Of a stretch of DNA of 64,000 bases, positions 50,901 through 64,000 are shown piece by piece. Within the stretch, counting starts at the first letter, position 1, and each line of letters opens with the position of its first letter. Where the stretch lies: positions 1,050,211 through 1,114,210 of the forward strand of contig SIJG01000037.1 in the NCBI GenBank assembly GCA_023374025.1. Reading direction: 5' to 3'. This DNA comes from Heterodera schachtii. Taxonomy: Eukaryota; Nematoda; Chromadorea; Rhabditida; Heteroderidae. The position numbers and the translations under genes were made by a program. Under the pieces are notes generated by a model, which saw only the letters and a program-made list of their open reading frames with translations, was not told where the DNA came from and ran no database searches.

Positions 50901-53874
50901 CGTGCAGGCCACACTCCGCACAAATGAGTGAAGCGTAGGCAAAATCGAAGACCAACTTTAAGAAAATGGATAATTTTTTTGGGGGGGGGGGTGGGGATGA
51001 TTCGTCATTTTTATTTTGTTCACTTCGTCGCCAATCCGTCGAACATTGTCGCGCATATAGCGCAGAAAAGGGCGACATTGGTAATTGGTGCCGTGCTCCT
51101 TCAATGCTTCAGCCCGACTGAACGCTGTGGAGCAACAATGGCACGCGTACAGATGTGCCGAATGATGGCTGAGACTCAAATGGGCCTGGAGCAAAGAAAA
51201 AAAAAATGGCAAATTTGTTGTTGTGCTATGAAAAGAATTTATGTCTAAAATTTAAAAAAATTTTTTTACTATAGAGAATTGCATTAAAACGGGATTAAAA
51301 AGTGATCATTTATTAATTCTAATCTCTGATTTATGTGTTATAAATTTATCAGACTTTAAAGTGATAAATCAACCGGTAACGTTTTTTCAGGTCACAATTT
51401 TTTTATAATTATTTTTTTTTGTTTCGAAACACCAAATATCATTTAAATTAATTCTTTTAATGCATTTTACGCGTTTTAGTTGTTATGAGTAGAATCGAAC
51501 CCCTGGCATAAAAATATATATATAAAAAAAAAAACTTTTTATCAATAAATAAATTCCATTTTTCGGAAAAGAATGTCCACAAATTTCGTGTTTCATATCC
51601 ATGCCACCGTTTTTTCTTACCAAGAGTTGTCCAATGGCATATCGTCGTTGGTTCCCAAATGAGCACAATGGACATGGCAAATGCTCAGAATCCACCGTGG
51701 ACAGCCATTGGAACTGACACAAACGCTGCTCGTCCTCTTTGTTGGCTGAGGCCTCAAGCAGTTGTTCATTCTGATCCACCACAATGCCTTGAGCAAAATA
51801 TTTTTGTAAATTAATTTGGCATTGGAGGAATGGCAAAGTTTTTTACCAAGCGTGGAGTCATGCCCATCCTTGGCATACTGTTCAAACAGTTCCTGCCAAT
51901 CAAAGCGTTCAAATTGAGTCAGTTTCTTCCACTTAAAAAATGGAAAAAAAATTACTCGGTTGTTTAACAAATAAATATTTGCATTAGATGTTCAAAATAA
52001 AAAACCAATTTGATTAATGAAAATAAATGACCAAGAATTGTGTCCAACGATTAAATTCAATTACGGTAAATAGGGGAGCAAACTGTATCATACAAGTAGG
52101 AGCAGGGTCGTCGTCCCTCGCCCTCCTCGAAAAATGAATCTTTTTTTAGTATGGAATTTTTTGGGGGGAGGGAGGAATTACACCAAAAACAAGTAGATAA
52201 TCAATTTAACGTTCCCCTCCCCCCCGCCCGAAATTTTTTTAATTTTCAAAAATTTTTTTTTAATTTTCTTAGCTATCTCGAATTGCTATTTTTTAAATTT
52301 CTTAGCTATCTCGAATGCTAGTTAAAATTTTTTTAATTTCGTGGGACGGGGTGAACTAACCCGGGAGGGGGGGGGGGGGGGGAACTGCTCCCTCAATTTA
52401 TATGAATGAATGCCTTAAAACTAGAGTGCGCCGGGACCGGGACCTGGACACGGACAACTGAGTACAACTGAGTACCAAGGTCCCGGTTTTGACGGGACTA
52501 GTCCCGGTTTTTTCCCGGTTTTACCAGCCAAAAATTCCCGGTTTTTCAACCCAACAAGGTCCCGGCCCGGTTAAGCCCAAATAATCATTTATTATTAATG
52601 AATGCTTAAAACTGTTGACCATTTTGGCAATTATTTACCGCCGAACGTAGCACATGGATGTAACGCAAGTTTGGCGGTGCCCATTGGCCAAGTGTGTTCA
52701 GTGCCGGCGTCCGCAGACATTTGAGCAGTTGTTGGTCCGTGAATTTGCGCACAAACAATCGGAAGCCGCCGGACGCTCGGCACAACAACGGGTCACGCTC
52801 GAGCAGGGCCAACCCGGCACGGTCGGCACCATTCGCAGTGGGAAGAGTGCCATTGAGCGAGGGGAACAACGCGTGGAGCCCAGTGGACAAGAATTGATGA
52901 GTGCGCTGAAAATTGGGAAACCTTTTAATTTTACTATATTCAAAAATTTATATTTTCCCTTTTTTTAAATTTTTTTTGATATTGGCATTCTGCCATAAAA
53001 CAAATCAGAAGATAGACATTTTTGAAGAATTTAAAAAAAGGGGAAGAAAAATTTAGAAAAATGTTTTTTATACAATAGTGAGAAAAAAAGGGAACCAAAA
53101 TTAATAATTTTTGAAGGAAAAACCAAAATTTTTTTTAAATTAGCGCTTTTCGAACGAAACGCCAAATAAATAAAATGAAAAAGAATGAATGAATGACAGT
53201 GAAATGAGCACACAAATATTGGAAGAGAAAAGAAAAATCGATTGGAAAAGTGAAAGAACCTAAAAGTCCGCGTTTTCCTTATACACAACACACAAATGAA
53301 TGTGCATGATTTGGAAAATTCAAAAATGGGGACAAATCTCAAAAATGTAAAACAAATGGACATCAAAAATTGAAAAAACATAAATTTCAGCAAATGATTG
53401 GAAATAATTGCTAAAAAATTTAAAAAAAATTTATGGAAGAAAGTGTAAAACTCTCCGTTCGACAGCATTTTGTAGGGACACGCAAATTGTACATATTAAT
53501 TGGAATTCATATAAATATATCTGAATTTGTGACACCATTTATGGTGTTTTCTTTTCTCACCTGAATTTGTGTCGTCGTTTTTCGACCATTTTGGGAATTT
53601 GTCGCTGTCCGTCGTTGTTGGTGTTGCTTTTGTGGACCACCATTTCGCTTGTCAATTGCATTTGATCGCTGCTTCATTCGCTCACTTTTGTCTGCTAAAG
53701 CAACGAACGCATTGATCACTGATCAGAGACAAATATTGTTTGTACAAAAACTAATAAATGTAAGCAAAAAATTTTTTTTTTCAAAAAAAAAAAAATCTAA
53801 ATTAAAAAATTCATTAAAAACTTACTATGTGAAGACCATGGACGTGGTGAAGCAGCACTTTTACCAACATTCAT
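41974..53874 (-). CDS. Large acidic multi-zinc-finger, AT-hook nuclear protein (LIN-13-like, tentative)
   Basis: Probable chromatin or transcription regulator of about 1940 aa. Exons: 53874..53826, 53718..53561, 52905..52639, 51931..51847, 51787..51621, 51185..51024, 50955..50842, 50579..50314, 49889..49643, 49218..49003, 48633..48512, 48468..48342, 48056..47900, 47838..47749, 47443..47051, 46729..45593 (two internal frame breaks), 45222..44845, 44523..44216, 43987..43698, 43339..43183, 42982..42132, 42076..41974. Atypical C2H2 fingers include YACHCCSTAFSRAEALKEHG, LQCPECPAKFY..CDHLLSKHLH (split by an intron), YKCSKCNTILFGESSITDHI, IRCDLCQNDCCS..H.QCH, FVCFMCTAVEKDFDAFGRH and FICFSCKGGFYSREQFLHH. 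AT-hook-like patches: KKRGRPTKLE and RKRGRPKKKA. Two VKEE sites fit the SUMO-acceptor consensus. SLICAECGL contains LxCxE, the pocket-protein motif found in LIN-13. Acidic, poly-Gln and Ser/Thr low-complexity linkers are long. The family assignment is only by style, not by alignment. Confidence 0.7.
42150..42790 (-). repeat. Coding minisatellite, nine-residue VATAI(N/S)TTP repeat
   Basis: The C-terminal part of the zinc-finger protein is built from about twenty units of roughly 27 bases encoding VATAINTTP, VAMAINTTP, KVATAISTTP and degenerate versions. Whole blocks are duplicated (for example the AISTTPTVATAINTTPAIST pair). Openings in other frames over this region are by-products. Confidence 0.9.
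48936..48953 (+). repeat. G18 homopolymer
   Basis: Eighteen consecutive G in an intron of the zinc-finger gene (on the transcribed strand this is C18). Confidence 0.95.
49401..49610. mobile_element. Second copy of the IDH3B-intron MITE family
   Basis: Starts GGGTACATCCAAAATGTCGC followed by GGGACATAACGTCGCC; contains CCTAGGTGT as in the 20273 copy; the right arm near 49580-49610 (TTTTGCGGTTTGTCCTGTTC) is a diverged inverted end. It lies in an intron of the zinc-finger gene. Confidence 0.65.
52367..52382 (+). repeat. G16 homopolymer
   Basis: Sixteen consecutive G in an intron of the zinc-finger gene. Confidence 0.9.
52422..52604. mobile_element. GGGACC-rich element, probable degraded hAT MITE
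   Basis: Starts TAGAGTGCGCCGGGACCGGG with internal TCCCGG repeats like the 31352 element. The bases just before it and after it both read CTTAAAAC (52414..52421 and 52605..52612), but the right terminal inverted repeat is not recognisable, so the right boundary is uncertain. Confidence 0.5.
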
Positions 53875-56156
53875 TTCACTGTTGGTGAACAAAAACACTG
53901 ACAAAAAATTGAAATTTTATAAAATTTAATCTGTCAAAAAAGAAATTGTTATGTATTAATACATGGTTGAAGGTCTTACATAATATTTCAGGATATTTTT
54001 GTAAGACAATTGTCAAACAAATAAACAAAATTAGAATTCCTTAATTGGGTTTTTGTTTAAATTTAAATGCTTTTTTTTTGGAATTTCAAAGCTTGCGTAA
54101 TTTAACGTGCAAAGTCAAAACTACGAAATGCATAAGCATTTGTTCTTTTTAAGCTACATATATTGCCCTCAAAAAACACTTTTCTTTTATTTTTTAAATG
54201 AATAAACATTTTTATTTTTTCGCTTTTTTATGCACAAATTAGCGTTGACATTGCAAATGCCCGGTTAAATGAGTACCACCTAATTAGGTAAAAATGAAAA
54301 GAAAATCATATTATGTATGTATAAAAGTATAATTTTTAATTGTATATACATGAATGAAATGAAATTCTGGAGGAATACTTAACTTTTTTTTTTAATTTTG
54401 ATATTATTTTACGATATTTATTGTTTAATTCTATATAAAATAAATTTGCGATTATTAGTCAATCGCATGCGACAAAAAGTTGTCGCAAAAGCCAATTCAG
54501 AAAAAAGGTTTTAGACGAATCAAATACATTTAAAGTTTTAAACCTATGAATTCAGCAAATAAAATTGGTCTGAACTCCAAAAAAAACTTTGGTTTTTGGT
54601 TTTTAAATTTTGATGACATTGAAAATGCATTGAATTCGTTAGATTTACAAGAAAACTTAATCCAAAAGTATTGAGAAAAAATGACTGTCATTTGAATAGT
54701 TTACTAATGCGTATGATTGGCTCTTATTCCGTTTAGGCCCCACATTTTTTACAATTTTTCACTTTCAAAATAAAAACACTAAATCAAGAGATTTTCGGGG
54801 TAGCTGATCACGAAACCGACAACCCAGTTCTAACCCCGGACCAGAACTCGAACAAAAAATCGATTTTGGAAAAATGTGAATTTTGGTCAAAATGAATGTT
54901 GACTTTTTGTTAGAGTTTGGGTCCGGGTTAGAAATTGTTCAAAATGGATGTCGGATTCATAATCAACTGCTCCGAAAACCTATTAAGGTTTTTTATTTTT
55001 CAAAGTGAAAAAAAAACTTAAAAAATGTGGGGTCTAAACGGAATACATAAGAGTCCGTGTGATTTGATTTTTAATTTGATGATAATTTGGAAGGAATAAA
55101 AAATGTTGGGAAAAGCACCCAATTTTGTTTACAGATTCCGAGACCCAAAATGTTTATGACAATGTTTCATACATATAAGTGACGCCTAAAAATTCGAAAA
55201 TTAGAATTAATTTCCTGACTTCAGAAATTTCTGGAATTTGAAATTTAAGCATGCCGAGTCCCAAAAAACTGTGAATTTTTTAAACAAATCAGTTTTGTTC
55301 GATAAGGCTATGTATGCACAGATACGCAAAATTTTAGTCTCAAAATCTGTACGTATGGTGCCAAATTATGTCATGAGGATTCAATCAAGAATGGAACTCT
55401 TGAATTGAATGTTTTCATTTGGCACCCGCCCTTACTCTGCACGAAACATCCAATTGACTTTTTGTATCGAAAGTTGACAAAATATGGAAAAGCTTGAAAA
55501 GTCGAATATGTTATTTATATAGGTATTAAAATGTGCTAAATTAGAATATGAAATGGAAAAGGCACCGTTATTTTTACTTCAAAAATTATGCAAAAAAAAA
55601 AAATATTTAATATTTTCATAAAAAATTTTTGAATTTTCTAAGGCACCCATTCGAATGTACTAATTTGGTATGTTTATTAGACTTAGGGTGGTAAAGTCAA
55701 ATTAGTATTTAAAACACATACTTAATGCTAATGAGTTTCTTTTTATTTGTGCCGAAAAAAATGCAATTATTTATTTTTTTTGCCCTTAAAATGTGCCAAT
55801 TCAGTATCATTCATTATTTGCTAGGCTAAATTTACTTCGACTTACATAAAATAAATTGCCGGGTTTAATTAAACATAAAATTTCTCGAATTATAAAATGG
55901 CTTAATTCCTTCATAAATAAAACCGCAAAAAGTGCTGCGCAAAATCTCATCAATTATAAATGGTTTGTTTGGCGCCGTAAATTTTTGTAGAAAAATGTTT
56001 GGCATTTTTCCTTAGTTGCCAAGACGTCGCGGTTTCCAATCAGTACATGTGCCGGAGAAAACTCGAACTCATCTGCTGTTTTCCGCTGCTTCAGACCCAT
56101 CACGGCCGAGGCGTAAAAAGCGTCCACAAAGTGAAGCAAAACAAAACAAACAAAAA
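53875..56156. other. Divergent intergenic interval with a foldback element
   Basis: AT-rich 2.3 kb between the zinc-finger gene (minus) and the two-pass membrane protein (plus). It contains the foldback element at 54721-55053; otherwise nothing recognised. The frame of the next gene is open back to an acceptor-like CCTTAG at 56015. Confidence 0.55.
54721..55053. mobile_element. Foldback/MITE element, about 333 bases
   Basis: Left arm: CTCTTATTCCGTTTAGGCCC, CACATTTTTTACA, TTTTTCACTTTCAAAATAAAAA. The right arm carries their reverse complements (TTTCAAAGTGAAAAAA, AAAATGTGGGGTCTAAACGG, AATACATAAGAG). A second inner pair (AACCCCGGACCAGAACTCGA / TTAGAGTTTGGGTCCGGGTT) makes the whole element palindromic. 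No coding capacity. Confidence 0.8.
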
Positions 56157-59010
56157 ATGCCGAATTTTTCAATCCAAAAATTGTGCCGCCATTTTGTGCC
56201 CGGAAATTGTCGCCGTTTTTCAGACAAATTTCACCAAATCCCGCAACATAAACGGGACGAAATTGTGCTGCAACAGGGCGGTGTTGCGGGCATTGAACAG
56301 TTGGACCCCACCCAATGGACGGGCAATCAACGAATTGTCCATTTTGGCCCAATGGCACAGCGTGACCCATTCTTCTATTTCTACCCTAAGGGCTGGGATT
56401 TGCTTTATCCCGCTCAGTTCGGCTTCTTCCCTTATCGGACTAAGTTTGTGCCGACCGAACAAATCAAAACGAATATTTTGCCAAGAAAAAATATCGAAAA
56501 ATGTGAAATTTTTTGCACCCCAAATTTTTTCAGCAAATTTCTTGGCAGTTCTGCGGTCGTTTGTGTGTGGGCTTTCGGCATTTTTTTGTTCCTCGGCGGC
56601 ATTCTGATGATTTATTTGGGCTATTTTATTGAATACAAAAAACCGTTTTGGCGTTGGACTGTTGAAGAGCGGCAAAACACTGTATTTTCATGGATTTATT
56701 TTTTACAATTAAATTTAATGATATAAAATTTAAAATTAAATGTGCCAAATATAAATTGTAGATGGTTCCGCCCGTTCAAATTGCCGGCCCATTGTTGGCC
56801 GGCACCGGCATTTTGCTGCTGGTGGTTGGCATGGTTTGCTCAGTCAGCAATTCTCAGGTGTGTATGTGTGTGGTGTTGTGCCGCGGCAATTTGGAAAAGC
56901 CCGGTGGACTTTAAAATTGCCGATGGCCGATTACTAGAGCCTTAAATTTTAAAAAACGGGGTCGGGATAATCCCGATTTTGTCGGGATCCCGATCCCTTC
57001 CGGGCTCTATCGATTACCACAAAAAAAACGTTTTTATCCAAAAAATTTTGAACAACAAATCCTTGATAAAATTGATGGACTTTAACAGTTCAAGAAATGA
57101 TGATTTGAATTGGTAAAAAGCGCTGGGCTTTAATTTTTAAAAATGATTAGCCCTCAAATCGCCAACTTTTTTGTGCCGAAATGTTTGCTTATGCCATTGA
57201 TATCAAAATGACTAATGTTTTACAAAAATCAGTCTAAATGTTAAAGATTTTGCATATCTTGGTCATTTAAAATGAAAAAAAATTTTTTTTTAATTACAAA
57301 AAATTATAAAAATGCCATTGTCCATTGAATTTCTTTCAAATTTTGCAGTTTCTGAGTGATAAACTGCGCCATCACCACCACCGTGATCAGCCAGCCTCGG
57401 TCACTGTGTACACAACCCATTACAAAGTCGAAAAATAAAATGAAATTTCTAAAAAAAATCCGGTTTTAGCAGCCCCGTGCCACCTACGAAGTCAGTCCCT
57501 ATCAGCCGTTACCACCGCCGGTCAACCCAGTCTATGTGAACCCAAATGCACGAACGCATCTGTTAGACCCGAACAAGGAGCTCAAACTGTTCCCACCGGT
57601 GTATGAGAATTTTTGGGATTTTTTTTTTTATAAAAAGGGCTCAAATGGACTAATTGAGATGGTGGTTGGACCCCATTTCGGCACTGGACAATTGGGTATC
57701 AAACAAAAAATACACTGTTTGGGGCTTAAAGAGTCACACTGATCAGTGATCAAGAGGGATATGTCTGATAGAGAGAGAGAGAGAGAGAATGGAGAGAGAG
57801 AGAGAGAGAGAATGAGAGAGGATATGGCAGAGAGAGAGAGAGAGGGAAGGGAGGAGGGATAGAGATAGAGAAAGAGAGAGGAAGAGAAAGAGTCTTGGTA
57901 TTTGGTCATGGATTCACGAATTTGTCACGGCTGATGTCCCATAAACCCTCAATTTTTTGTTTAAAATCAAAAACAAATGATCGCTGCCCAAATAAATCAC
58001 CGTCCAAATGTGAATTGTACATTCACAAAAAACGATTTAAAATTTATTTTAAATAATTAAATTAGGTAATTATTTTTGATTGCAACTTTCAGTGTCCCTG
58101 GCCAATCCACGCTTTCCCTGCACGGCAAATCCGCAACATTTGTTGCCAGCCCTTACAACACATTGCGTGCAATTTCCATGCAAAGGTGGGAGGGGGGGGG
58201 GGGGGGGGAGGGGCAAAAAATTCAAAATTCATAATTTTCAATTTTTTTTTTTTGATTTTTTCTAATTTTATTTATACCCCCCTTCTCCCCCTGTTTTTTA
58301 AGGTCCCCATCACACAATGTGGTCGAATTGCGTTCCGCCTCTGCTGACCCGCCATTTCCGCCCCAATCGCCCCCGACCAAACGGACAAAGCGTCGACGGG
58401 CCAACTCATCACAAAGTGTGGCCAAGTCGTCCTCGGCCGACGAGCCGTGGGAAATGTGGGTATTTAAATGAAATTAAAACTTTTTTTAAAAATCATTTTT
58501 AATATTTAGTTTTCTTGAGATACATACATAAACCCCTGTGGGACTCTTTTTACCCCACTCTTTAAATAAATGGGTGCATTTGTTTCAGGAAACGGGAACC
58601 AATTAATCCAAATACTAATGATGCTGCATAGTCTTGCTTTTTTGAGTCGAGTCTTAAATTATTCGGGAGGTTTTAGTCGCTTCGGTCTCGAGTCTCGGGA
58701 AATTATCGGTCTCGAGTATCAATGACAAAACATCCCCAAAATACCCGCCTAAATTGCTTTCTTCCCTAGGAAAGGGGGATGGCTTTATCTCATCAGTAAA
58801 ACCACGGCATTTATTATACATTTTGTCCACCAAATTTTTTTTTGTTGCAGCAAAACTGTAGTCAAATCGACCACCACAACAATCCGTCGTCAGAGCAGTG
58901 CCGGCGACAGTAGCGGCGGTGCCGACGCGGCGCCGCCGCCGAGGGGCGGCGCCGGCACTCGCGGCAGCCGACGCGAGGGCGGCGGCATGGTGGTGATGGC
59001 CTATCGCTGA
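56157..59010 (+). CDS. Two-pass membrane protein with long cytosolic Pro/Ser tail
   Basis: Unrecognised; probably nematode-specific. Exons: 56157..56681, 56762..56857, 57349..57426, 57470..57600, 58093..58185, 58303..58455, 58851..59010; 411 aa in one frame. The first part is soluble and aromatic-rich (WTGNQRIVHFGPMAQRDPF, then PKGWDLLYPAQFGFFPY). Two hydrophobic helices follow, about residues 133-158 (VVCVWAFGIFLFLGGILM) and 180-203 (GPLLAGTGILLLVVGMVC), joined by a short polar loop (YKKPFWRWTVEERQN). After the second helix come an HHHHRD run, a Tyr/Pro-rich stretch (YEVSPYQPLPPPVNPVY), a basic patch (PPTKRTKRRRANSS), and a Gly/Ala/Arg-rich end. The start codon is the first ATG in this frame; the frame is open 47 codons further upstream, so an earlier exon could supply the start. 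Confidence 0.7.
56935..57009. mobile_element. 75-base hAT-type MITE in an intron
   Basis: Starts TAGAGCC and ends GGGCTCTA; flanked by CCGATTAC (56927..56934) and TCGATTAC (57010..57017), an 8-base target duplication with one mismatch. The interior is GGGAT(A)ATCCCGA-type inverted sequence. It lies in the intron after 56857 of the two-pass membrane-protein gene. Confidence 0.8.
57768..57895 (+). repeat. GA microsatellite
   Basis: (GA)n with short interruptions in an intron of the two-pass membrane-protein gene. Confidence 0.95.
58192..58208 (+). repeat. G17 homopolymer
   Basis: Seventeen consecutive G within a 26-base G/A stretch directly after the splice donor at 58186. Confidence 0.9.
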
Positions 59011-60259
59011 CTCAATTGTTTCCCACTAATGGCACAATTTTTGAATTTTTTTTTTGGCATTTTGAATTAGGCAATTCCCTCTACAAAATTTTCATGTTCC
59101 ATGCCCAGAACGGAGAGAGAATGCAATGCCATTTTTGCTCATAATATATAATGTTAATTGCAGTGGTGGTTCCGGAGGTCCAAAAGGGTTTCAAGATTAT
59201 GGAATTCGGATTTCCTGAGGCATGTAAAACATTTTTTAAACCCGAATTTTTTTTTTTTTTTAAATAGCAGTGCAATAAAACCTTTTAATATCATTTTCTC
59301 TACAAATTACAAAAATATTTCAGCAATTTAAAAAACAATTTTTAATTAAATAAAAGAAATTCGGAGTTTTCATCAAAAAATCTGACCCTCCAAATTCCGG
59401 CCCTGAAAAGGTCCGAAACATGGGACCACCATTGATTTGTTGTTAATGCTTTAGTGTGTGTGCCATAATCTCTCTTTTTTGCCTAGTGCCACATTTTTCT
59501 TCTTTTGCCTTTTATTTGCTCAATTATTTGGTTTTCCTCAAAATCTAGTCATTTTAGGTGTTTATTTTATTGCCTTTTATTTGTTTTATGGTCAATAAGA
59601 GCCCGAATTTATGTGAATAATCCAACATATTTAGCCGTTTTTTTGGGGGGGCTAATAAATAAAAAATGTCTCATTTGAAATGAATCCTAATTTTGTAAAT
59701 TATTTGTGAAAAATTGATTTTCTTTTCACAAATTGGCCTTTAAATTTTTATTCCTTTCCATTCCATTCCATGAACAAAAATTAAATGCATTTTTAAGCAT
59801 TTGAAATTTTCTTCCATCAATATTTTCGAATTTTTGATTATAAAACTAGACGCAAAAGCGAGCGCTGTTCGTCACGTCCATAAAATAATAATAAATAATA
59901 ATTATTAGTAATTTTTTTTTTTACAAAATTTTCATTTTACGCATAAATCTGGGCTCTATTGATCATTTACAATATTTGTTTATTAATTTGCATTTTAAAA
60001 ATAATTCATTTTATTTTTCATTCTCTAATAGTAGTGCCTCCTGCTGGGATTTAGTCTTTTCATTCTCAAAAATAGAGGTTGATTAGAAGAATATATTCGT
60101 CCGATTATTTTAATTTTGTTGTGCCTTTAAAAAATCAATTTATGCAAATTACCATATTTAATTTTTTTTTTCGCGTTTTATTTTCGTCATTTATTTTTCA
60201 ATTTAAAATTTTTTACTCTTAAAAATGAGTTTAGCAGAGCTTTCATAAGCAATTCACTT
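59011..60259. other. Intergenic interval before the p38 gene
   Basis: AT-rich, no exon or recognisable repeat; holds the 3' flank of the membrane-protein gene and the presumed promoter of the p38-like kinase. Confidence 0.5.

Positions 60260-64000
<3,741 letters not shown>

Overview
The window is nuclear DNA of a nematode, most likely a plant-parasitic tylenchid such as a cyst nematode. The genes are intron-rich with small exons in AT-rich introns. Several splice donors are GC instead of GT, which I recall as being reported to be frequent in potato cyst nematodes. Protein families match nematode complements (a separase about the length of SEP-1, ISP-1-type Rieske protein, synaptophysin, p38 MAPK, SPSB3). 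I see no bacterial operon, CRISPR array, rRNA or intact tRNA. All gene models are hand-spliced from conserved protein similarity plus GT/GC-AG sites and reading phase.

Layout. 1-9.3 kb: a small 66-residue hypothetical gene (minus) head-to-head with SUMO (plus), a small single-pass membrane protein with a PPPPY tail (plus), and a mitochondrial class-I peptide release factor (plus) whose catalytic GGQ reads GGA. 9.7-18.2 kb: a 27-exon separase on the minus strand, complete from start to stop with an unbroken frame. 19.3-21.7 kb: mitochondrial NAD-isocitrate dehydrogenase beta subunit (plus), divergent from separase. 21.7-27.5 kb: gene-poor DNA rich in poly-C runs and CT microsatellites. 27.5-30.3 kb: an SPSB3-like SPRY/SOCS-box ubiquitin-ligase adaptor (plus). 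30.3-34.9 kb: AT-rich, with a hAT-type MITE nested inside another inverted-repeat element. 34.9-53.9 kb, all minus: synaptophysin, the Rieske protein of complex III, and a very large acidic multi-zinc-finger, AT-hook nuclear protein. 56.2-59.0 kb: a two-pass membrane protein (plus). 60.3-64.0 kb: a p38-type MAP kinase (plus, cut by the window end) with TAY where p38 kinases usually carry TGY.

The genes do not form one pathway. They are housekeeping and cell-regulatory genes: SUMO and separase (chromosome biology), mitochondrial energy and translation genes (IDH3B, ISP-1, release factor), signalling (p38, SPSB3), synaptic vesicle (synaptophysin) and chromatin (zinc-finger protein). The most notable points are the GGA release factor, the TAY p38, several well-delimited non-autonomous DNA transposons with target-site duplications, and recurrent single-base frame breaks in conserved exons. 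Those breaks may be assembly errors, and three of them lie at a CCG context.
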